This document shows positions 58,778-64,000 of a stretch of DNA of 64,000 nt, in pieces. Numbering within the stretch: the stretch's first letter is position 1; each line of letters starts with the position of its first letter. The stretch covers positions 45,577-109,576 of the forward strand of contig CAYVTZ010000006.1 in NCBI GenBank assembly GCA_964454685.1, given 5' to 3'. A model generated the notes under the pieces. It was not told the DNA's origin, made no database searches, and saw only the letters and a program-made list of their open reading frames with translations. A program made the position numbers and the translations under genes. Source of the stretch: CAYVTZ01 sp964454685. Lineage in GTDB: Bacteria; Bacillota; Clostridia; Christensenellales; Christensenellaceae.

Positions 58778-59323
58778 TTATTCGTTAATCACCGTCAAAA
58801 ACTTTGCTTCCCCGTCCACCGCGCGCTGCCCGTGCGGCTGCGAAGGGTCGAAGTAAATGCTGTCTCCCGCTTCCAAAATAAACTCATGATGGTGTATGCT
58901 CACCGCCACTTTACCCTGCAACACATAATTAAATTCCTGCCCGCCATGCGTCACCAGCTCCGCCGTGTCCTGCGGCGTAATGGTCACCAGCATGGGTTCC
59001 ATATCACGATTTTTGTAGTTGAAAGCAAGCGCAGTGAAGTCATATCCTTTGTATCGCTCCACATGCACGCCGTTGCCCTGTCGCACCACGGTATACGCAT
59101 CCATGCGCGGTGCATCCCCCGTCATCAGCACGGTAGGGTCAACGCCCATCTCCGCCGCAATTCCGTATAATACGCCGATAGGAATGTCCGCTTGCGCCTG
59201 CTCGTATCGCTCATATTCTGCCACACTCAGCCCTACACGCGCCGCAATTTCTTCCACAGAAAGGTCTAAAATCTCGCGCAATTCCAAAATGCGCGCCGCA
59301 ATTTGTCTAATCTGATCGTTCAT
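58778..59323 (-). CDS. XRE-family regulator with cupin sensor domain
   Basis: 181 residues: a helix-turn-helix (about 8-62, LSVEEIAARVGLSVAEYERYE) and a C-terminal cupin_2 domain (about 105-178, with GGQEFNYVLQGKVAVSIHHHEF and GDSIYFDPSQPHGQRA). Such proteins sense a small molecule in the cupin pocket. The start at 59323 (MNDQIRQIAARILELREI) is preceded by AAGGAAGAG. It heads the operon with the acyl-CoA synthetase and is a likely regulator of it and of itself. Confidence 0.92.
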   Translation of the reverse strand: MNDQIRQIAARILELREILDLSVEEIAARVGLSVAEYERYEQAQADIPIGVLYGIAAEMGVDPTVLMTGDAPRMDAYTVVRQGNGVHVERYKGYDFTALAFNYKNRDMEPMLVTITPQDTAELVTHGGQEFNYVLQGKVAVSIHHHEFILEAGDSIYFDPSQPHGQRAVDGEAKFLTVINE

Positions 59324-59384
59324 ATCTCTTCCTTCCCGATATCGCTGAATCACAGATTCTCAGCCGTTTTTTTCATACCTTATT

Positions 59385-59413
59385 AGTTTATTGGATTTAT
59401 AAAAGGCTGTCAA
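59385..59413 (-). promoter_or_regulatory. Promoter of the XRE-cupin / acyl-CoA synthetase operon
   Basis: Minus strand TTGACA (59413-59408), 17-base spacer, TAAACT (59390-59385), about 55-60 bases from the start codon. The 346-base gap 59324-59669 also holds the divergent export-system promoter; the middle part shows no gene. Confidence 0.82.
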
Positions 59414-59597
59414 CTTGAAACCGCGCAAACACAGCAAAAATACCATTTTCCATTCGTTCCTGCTTTCCCGCATTCCAAATATGAATACAATTTGACCTGG
59501 ATGAATCCTTCATGAACGCATGCCCGCAGCGCGTGAATCCCCAGTGAATTTTCTGTAAATTCTGCGCTGCAAAAGGCTTTTTTTTTTGTAAAAACCG

Positions 59598-59646
59598 TTG
59601 CATCTTTGGTCAATGGGGGTATAATCAACTTGATTAAAATTTTAAT
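59598..59646 (+). promoter_or_regulatory. Promoter and palindrome of the MacAB-like operon
   Basis: TTGCAT (59598-59603), 16-base spacer, TATAAT (59620-59625). Eight bases on lies a perfect 14-base palindrome ATTAAAATTTTAAT (59633-59646), where transcription would start, followed 10 bases later by AAGGAGG. A palindrome over the start point is a common place for a repressor of an export system. Confidence 0.78.
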
Positions 59647-59669
59647 ATGTTCACCAAGGAGGACTCATC

Positions 59670-61253
59670 ATGCCTGAAAAGAAGAAACGGAAAAAATGGC
59701 CATTTGTGGTACTCGCCGTCGTCGCGGCAATCATTCTTGTACCGCTGATCATGACGCAGGTTGCAATAAACAAATTGCAAAACACCAAGGTGTATGACCA
59801 ATATACCGTCGCAACGGACACCCTCACCAAAACGGTCACGGGCAGCGGCACGGTTGCGTCTCAGGATTCCCAGATGCAGGAAGCACTGACCGGTCTCAAG
59901 GTAGACGTGGTGCAGGCATCCGCAGGCGATTCTGTTTCGGCGGGAGATACGCTTGCGACATTGGATGCAGATTCCATAGAAAAGCTGATCTCTACCACAA
60001 CACAAACCCTCTCCACACTGGATAGCGAACTCAAGTCCTTGCGTTCCAGCGCTTCCAGCAATATCAACGCCCCCTACGAGGCGCGCGTCAAGGAACTGTT
60101 CGTCAGTGACGGCGACGATGTAAACGGCATCATCGCAGAAAAAGGCGCGCTGCTGGTGTTGTCCACAGACGGCAAAATGGCTGTCACACTGCAATCGTCC
60201 AAGGAGCTTGCCATCGGTGCAGAGGTCACCGTGCGGTTGTCTGATTCCAGCGAAAAGGACGGCACAGTCGAAAGCAAGGCAGCGGACGGCTATCTCGTCA
60301 CCTTCTCTGACAACGGACCCAAGGTCGGTGAGGAGGTGCAGGTTTACAGCAGTGATGATCTGCTGCTGGGCAAAGGCACCGCGCGCATCAACGCCCCTGT
60401 CAGCATTCTGCACAATGGCGGCATCGTAGACGACGTTTCCGTATCGGAAAACGATAAGGTCTACTCCGGTACGCGGCTGCTCAGTCTGACCAAAAGCGCA
60501 AACCCCGCCTCTTACATGCAAACCTATTTGGAGCGCAATCAGACCGCACAAGATTTACAGACCTTGTATGGACTCCAAGCAAACCCCGTGTTGAGCGCAG
60601 AATATGACGGTATCCTTACGGAAATCACCTTGCAGGATGGTCAGGAAATCACCTCGCAAAGCGGTGCAACCACCGCCACAGTCGCCACTGTGGACACCGG
60701 CGGCGTGACCAAGCTGGTGGTGGATATCGATGAGCTGGATATCGCCTCTGTGCAAAAAGGGCAGAGCGCCACCGTCTATATCGAGGCACTGGGTCAGCCG
60801 GAGCTGGATGCAACCGTAGACAGCATCTCTCACGTCGGCACCGTAGGCAACGGCATCACCAATTACCCCGTCACACTCAAATTGACGGCGGACGAGCGCG
60901 CCTTCCCCGATATGAATGCCACGGCAACCATACAGATCGAGACGCTCACAGATGCCCTGATCGTGCCGCTGGATTATGTGCAGGAGGATTCCACCGGCAG
61001 CTATGTGCTGCTGCAAAGCGGGGCGGATTCCCAGCGCGTCGCGGTGGAAACCGGCGTTTCGGACGGCATTAATGTGCAGATTCTCTCCGGTGTGAATGCA
61101 GGAGATATCATACTCAAGGAAAGCAGCAACTCCGCAACCGCCATGATGGGTATGATGTCGCCTATGACAATGGGTGGCGCCGGCAGCAACCGTCAGCCGC
61201 CCAGCGGCGGCGGGAATAGTGGCAGTGCGCCCGCTCCGCCCAGCGAGGGCTAA
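59670..61253 (+). CDS. Membrane fusion protein, MacA/HlyD-like adaptor
   Basis: A 527-residue protein with a basic start, one membrane helix (about 10-30) and a long extracytoplasmic region. Lipoyl/barrel-sandwich motifs appear in more than one place (VVQASAGDSVSAGDTLATLD near 76-95 and INAPYEARVKELFVSDGDDV near 132-151), then beta-barrel segments, and a Gly/Ser/Pro-rich Met-containing tail from about 490. It joins the ATPase and MacB-like permease encoded next to it. The low-complexity tail (MMGMMSPMTMGG) is unusual. Confidence 0.9.
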   Translation: MPEKKKRKKWPFVVLAVVAAIILVPLIMTQVAINKLQNTKVYDQYTVATDTLTKTVTGSGTVASQDSQMQEALTGLKVDVVQASAGDSVSAGDTLATLDADSIEKLISTTTQTLSTLDSELKSLRSSASSNINAPYEARVKELFVSDGDDVNGIIAEKGALLVLSTDGKMAVTLQSSKELAIGAEVTVRLSDSSEKDGTVESKAADGYLVTFSDNGPKVGEEVQVYSSDDLLLGKGTARINAPVSILHNGGIVDDVSVSENDKVYSGTRLLSLTKSANPASYMQTYLERNQTAQDLQTLYGLQANPVLSAEYDGILTEITLQDGQEITSQSGATTATVATVDTGGVTKLVVDIDELDIASVQKGQSATVYIEALGQPELDATVDSISHVGTVGNGITNYPVTLKLTADERAFPDMNATATIQIETLTDALIVPLDYVQEDSTGSYVLLQSGADSQRVAVETGVSDGINVQILSGVNAGDIILKESSNSATAMMGMMSPMTMGGAGSNRQPPSGGGNSGSAPAPPSEG

Positions 61254-61256
61254 ATT

Positions 61257-61940
61257 ATGAGTGAATATCCCATGATTTACATGCGCGGTATCTCCAAAAT
61301 CTATACCATCGGCAGCGAGGAAGTGCGCGCGCTGGACGGCGCTTCGCTCTTTGTGCAGCATGGCGAATTTGTGAGCATCATCGGGCCTTCCGGCAGCGGC
61401 AAATCCACACTGATGAACATCATCGGCTGTCTGGATGTCGCAGATGAAGGGGAATACCGTCTGGACGGACAACTGATTGAAGAATATTCTCAAAACGAAC
61501 TGGCGCGCATCCGCAATCGCAAGATCGGGTTCGTGTTCCAGGGGTTTAATCTGCTCTCTAAAATGACGGCACTGGAAAATGTGGAGCTGCCGTTGGTGTA
61601 TCAGGGTATGAAGCCCGCAGATCGCAAGCTTCGTGCGGCGGAATCACTCGAGCGCGTAGGTCTCACCAAGCGGATGCACCACAAACCCACCGAGCTTTCC
61701 GGCGGACAGCAGCAGCGCGTGGCAATCGCCCGCGCACTGGCAACGCACCCCAGCTTGTTGCTGGCGGACGAGCCCACCGGTAACCTCGATCAAAAGACAG
61801 GCGCCGAGATCATGACGCTGTTTCACGAGCTGCATCAAAGCGGCAATTCTATCGTGCTCATCACGCATGATGAAAAGGTAGCAAAGCAGGCAAAGCGCAG
61901 CATCACCATCTTGGACGGACACGTGGAGGAGGGCTTATGA
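61257..61940 (+). CDS. ABC transporter ATPase, MacB/LolD type
   Basis: A 227-residue ATPase with Walker A GPSGSGKST (about 42-50), Q-loop FVFQGFNLL, signature LSGGQQQR (about 143-150) and Walker B LLLADEPTGNLD. The GFNLLSKMTALENVELPL stretch marks the MacB/LolD/FtsE branch. It starts 3 bases after the adaptor gene and overlaps the permease gene by 4 bases. Confidence 0.96.
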   Translation: MSEYPMIYMRGISKIYTIGSEEVRALDGASLFVQHGEFVSIIGPSGSGKSTLMNIIGCLDVADEGEYRLDGQLIEEYSQNELARIRNRKIGFVFQGFNLLSKMTALENVELPLVYQGMKPADRKLRAAESLERVGLTKRMHHKPTELSGGQQQRVAIARALATHPSLLLADEPTGNLDQKTGAEIMTLFHELHQSGNSIVLITHDEKVAKQAKRSITILDGHVEEGL

Positions 61941-63127
61941 TCGGACAATCTATCAAAATGGCGTGGAGCGCCATCGCCTCCAATAAAATGCGCGCGTTTC
62001 TCACGATGCTGGGCATCATCATCGGCGTTACGGCAATCGTAGTACTGGTTTCGCTGGTCAACGGCGCAACCAACTCAGTCACCAGCACCATCGAGGATCT
62101 GGGGACCAATATGCTCACCGTGTCCGTGATGGACAATAAAGGCAAGCCCCTCACCGCAACAGATGTGCAGGCATTTGCGGAAGCGGAAACCATCGAGCAA
62201 ACCGCTCCGTACAGCAGCATGTCTGCCACAGCAAAGTTCGGGAATGTCTCGGAAGATGCCACGGTGATCGGTACCACGCGCCCCTATGCGGACATCAACA
62301 GCATGAAGCTGGAAAGTGGGCGCTTCCTTATGAGTGCAGACGAGGAAAACCGCTCTATGGTAGCCGTCATCAATCAAGACGCAGCTAAAAAGCTGTATGG
62401 GCATACCGATGTCGTGGGCGAAACCTTCTCCATCAACGGGCGCACCTTCTCGGTGATCGGCGTGCTGGCAGAGGACGAATCCTTCATGGCGGCGTTCAAC
62501 TCCGGTAAGTTGATGGTCTATATCCCCTTCTCGGTGGAGGCAAGCCTCGCGGGTAACCCGTATGTCAACAACGTCTATCTCTCTGCCACCGACGGCAACG
62601 ATCTCACGCCCGCGCAAAACGAGATCACCTCGTTGCTCAAGGCACGGTTTTCGCAGGACGAGGATGCGTTCCTCGTGCAAAATCAGTCCACACTGCTGGA
62701 TGCGATTGACTCCGTCACCGGAACCATGAGCCTGCTTTTGGGCGGCATCGCGGCAATCTCCCTGCTGGTGGGCGGCATCGGCATCATGAATATCATGCTC
62801 GTGTCCGTCACAGAGCGCACGCGGGAAATCGGCATTCGCAAAGCCATCGGCGCCAGCCGCGGCAGCATCCTGATGCAGTTTCTAATCGAGGCGTTGATGG
62901 TCAGCCTCATCGGCTGCGCCATCGGGCTGGGTATCTCGTGGTTTTTGCTGCAAATCGTCACCTCGGTTGCGGCAAACGCCGGGTATGATTCCATCACATT
63001 CGCCATGAGCGCAGGCGTGGTGGGCATCGCAGTCGCATTCTCCGTCGCCATCGGTGTGGTGTTCGGTTTGTATCCCGCCAACAAGGCGTCCAAGCTGCAC
63101 CCCATCGTGGCACTGCGCAACGAGTAA
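61937..63127 (+). CDS. ABC transporter permease, MacB/FtsX type
   Basis: A 396-residue protein with the four-helix MacB layout: one helix at about 20-42, a large extracytoplasmic domain (about 45-270) and three helices near the end (about 272-300, 318-345, 355-380). Hallmarks are RAFLTMLGIIIGVTAIVVLVS and VTERTREIGIRKAIGASRGSI. With the adaptor and ATPase it forms a tripartite exporter of the kind used for peptides, antimicrobial compounds or lipids in Gram-positive bacteria. Confidence 0.96.
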   Translation: MIGQSIKMAWSAIASNKMRAFLTMLGIIIGVTAIVVLVSLVNGATNSVTSTIEDLGTNMLTVSVMDNKGKPLTATDVQAFAEAETIEQTAPYSSMSATAKFGNVSEDATVIGTTRPYADINSMKLESGRFLMSADEENRSMVAVINQDAAKKLYGHTDVVGETFSINGRTFSVIGVLAEDESFMAAFNSGKLMVYIPFSVEASLAGNPYVNNVYLSATDGNDLTPAQNEITSLLKARFSQDEDAFLVQNQSTLLDAIDSVTGTMSLLLGGIAAISLLVGGIGIMNIMLVSVTERTREIGIRKAIGASRGSILMQFLIEALMVSLIGCAIGLGISWFLLQIVTSVAANAGYDSITFAMSAGVVGIAVAFSVAIGVVFGLYPANKASKLHPIVALRNE

Positions 63128-63158
63128 AGCACATGCGCAAAACAGAATCATCACAAGA

Positions 63159-63192
63159 AAAGAGACAGCCGCGCAACCACGGCTGTCTCTTT
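63159..63192. terminator. Bidirectional terminator between the exporter and hydrolase genes
   Basis: AAAGAGACAGCCG (63159-63171) pairs with CGGCTGTCTCTTT (63180-63192): a perfect 13-bp stem, 8-base loop, with A and T ends for both strands. Confidence 0.92.
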
Positions 63193-63203
63193 CGTTGTAT
63201 CAT

Positions 63204-63920
63204 TCACCCGTTCTTCTCTTTAATAAACTGCATGATCGCGTCCACCGCAATGCTCTGCTGCTCCTGCGCGCTGATGGTCGCCGCCGGGTCTCCCCGCTGC
63301 GGTCCATAGTTGCCAAATTGCGCGTGGTTACCGCCCTCAATTACCACAATGTTCTGCGTATAGTTGATGTCCTTTTCCAGATTGGAGTTAAACGTTCCGT
63401 ACACCGTCAGCGCATCCTGCGGCGGATATCCGCCGTATACATACGCCCCCAGCAAAATCAGCCCACGCACCTTCTCCGGATGCTTGGAGGCATAGCTGCT
63501 TGCCATGGCGCCGCCCATCGAATGTCCTCCAATATACCAGTTTTTAACCTCCGGCAGCTTTTCAAACACCGCATCTGCCGCATTCGTATCAAAAATCGCC
63601 ATATTCAGCGGCATACGCACCAGCACGCAGGTCACACCGCGATCGGCAATCTGCTGCAAAATCGGCAGATATGCCGTGTGCTCCACCTTTGCGCCGGGAT
63701 AGAAAATCAGCGCCGTATCGCTCTCCCCCGTTGCCGGAATCACCGTCAGATTCCCCTGCGTCGTAATGCGCGGGTTGTGCTCCGGCACCGATAGCGCCTG
63801 TGCATCCGCATGGTAATAGTCTGCCGCATAAATCAAAAACCCGATCACCAGCGCCGCCAGCACAATGCCCACAAGGATGAGTGCCTTTTTCCACCGCTTC
63901 ATCGCCTTCCATTTTGTCAT
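63204..63920 (-). CDS. Membrane-anchored alpha/beta hydrolase
   Basis: A 238-residue protein with an amino-terminal membrane helix (about 13-33) and an extracytoplasmic alpha/beta hydrolase domain. The nucleophile elbow is GGHSMGGAMA (Ser near residue 130); a late GGNHAQFGNYGPQRGD holds the likely catalytic histidine, and an acidic residue around 183-190 may complete the triad. Similar proteins are annotated as dienelactone-hydrolase-like or carboxylesterase; substrate unknown. The start at 63920 has AAAGGAGAG upstream. Confidence 0.85.
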   Translation of the reverse strand: MTKWKAMKRWKKALILVGIVLAALVIGFLIYAADYYHADAQALSVPEHNPRITTQGNLTVIPATGESDTALIFYPGAKVEHTAYLPILQQIADRGVTCVLVRMPLNMAIFDTNAADAVFEKLPEVKNWYIGGHSMGGAMASSYASKHPEKVRGLILLGAYVYGGYPPQDALTVYGTFNSNLEKDINYTQNIVVIEGGNHAQFGNYGPQRGDPAATISAQEQQSIAVDAIMQFIKEKNG

Positions 63921-64000
63921 GCTGTGTCTCTCCTTTGCCGTCTCATCGTAATGTAAAGTTAAATGAAAATTGAGACCTTGCAAGTCTTTCTGGTATGATG

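Overview
The window reads as a chromosomal segment of an anaerobic member of the Bacillota, probably class Clostridia. Evidence for this is the intact S10-spc-alpha ribosomal super-operon in Bacillota order with the zinc-type S14, a clostridial-order fab/acc cluster, a six-gene Rnf complex (rnfCDGEAB) with a multi-cluster RnfB, a tetrahydrofolate riboswitch in front of a folT-like gene, and strong AGGAGG-type ribosome-binding sites. I cannot name a genus. A 100-base run of N lies inside a tandem repeat, so this is a scaffolded assembly.

Layout. From 1 to 9.2 kb (minus strand) lies a type II fatty-acid synthesis operon, fabH-acpP-fabD-fabG-fabF-accB-fabZ-accC-accD, which runs off the left edge. 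It is loosely packed. Several spacers hold inverted-repeat elements, and the fabG-fabF spacer holds a 113-bp tandem array. No enoyl-ACP reductase gene is present. From 9.5 to 13.2 kb (minus) come an ECF sigma/anti-sigma-like pair and aconitase. From 13.3 to 16.3 kb (plus) come a small protein, a GNAT acetyltransferase, and a TetR regulator with two flavodoxin-fold oxidoreductases. From 16.4 to 20.8 kb (minus) an MBOAT O-acyltransferase, an AlgX/DHHW-like partner and a membrane-anchored repeat-rich surface protein form a likely envelope-modification operon, followed upstream by maf. From 21.8 to 27.1 kb (minus) is the rnf operon. From 27.5 to 29.8 kb (plus) are a lipoprotein, a multipass membrane protein and riboswitch-controlled folT.

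From 30.2 to 49.2 kb (minus) is one long run: the S10, spc and alpha ribosomal genes with secY, adk, map, a KOW protein, infA and rpoA, ending in rplQ, then a single-chain EcfA1-EcfA2 fusion, ecfT and truA. The nearby FolT-like S component could use this ECF energy-coupling module.

From 49.6 to 54.4 kb (plus) are a repeat lipoprotein, a phosphotransferase-fold protein, an SNF-family sodium symporter and a small membrane protein. From 54.8 to 59.3 kb (minus) are a lipidated barnase-barstar-YjbR operon and an XRE-cupin regulator with an acyl-CoA synthetase and a membrane protein. From 59.6 to 63.1 kb (plus) is a MacAB-like export system, and at the right edge (minus) a membrane-anchored alpha/beta hydrolase. 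I saw no tRNA, rRNA, CRISPR array, transposase or prophage gene. Promoters, terminators and repeats were found by eye and have not been scored by any program.
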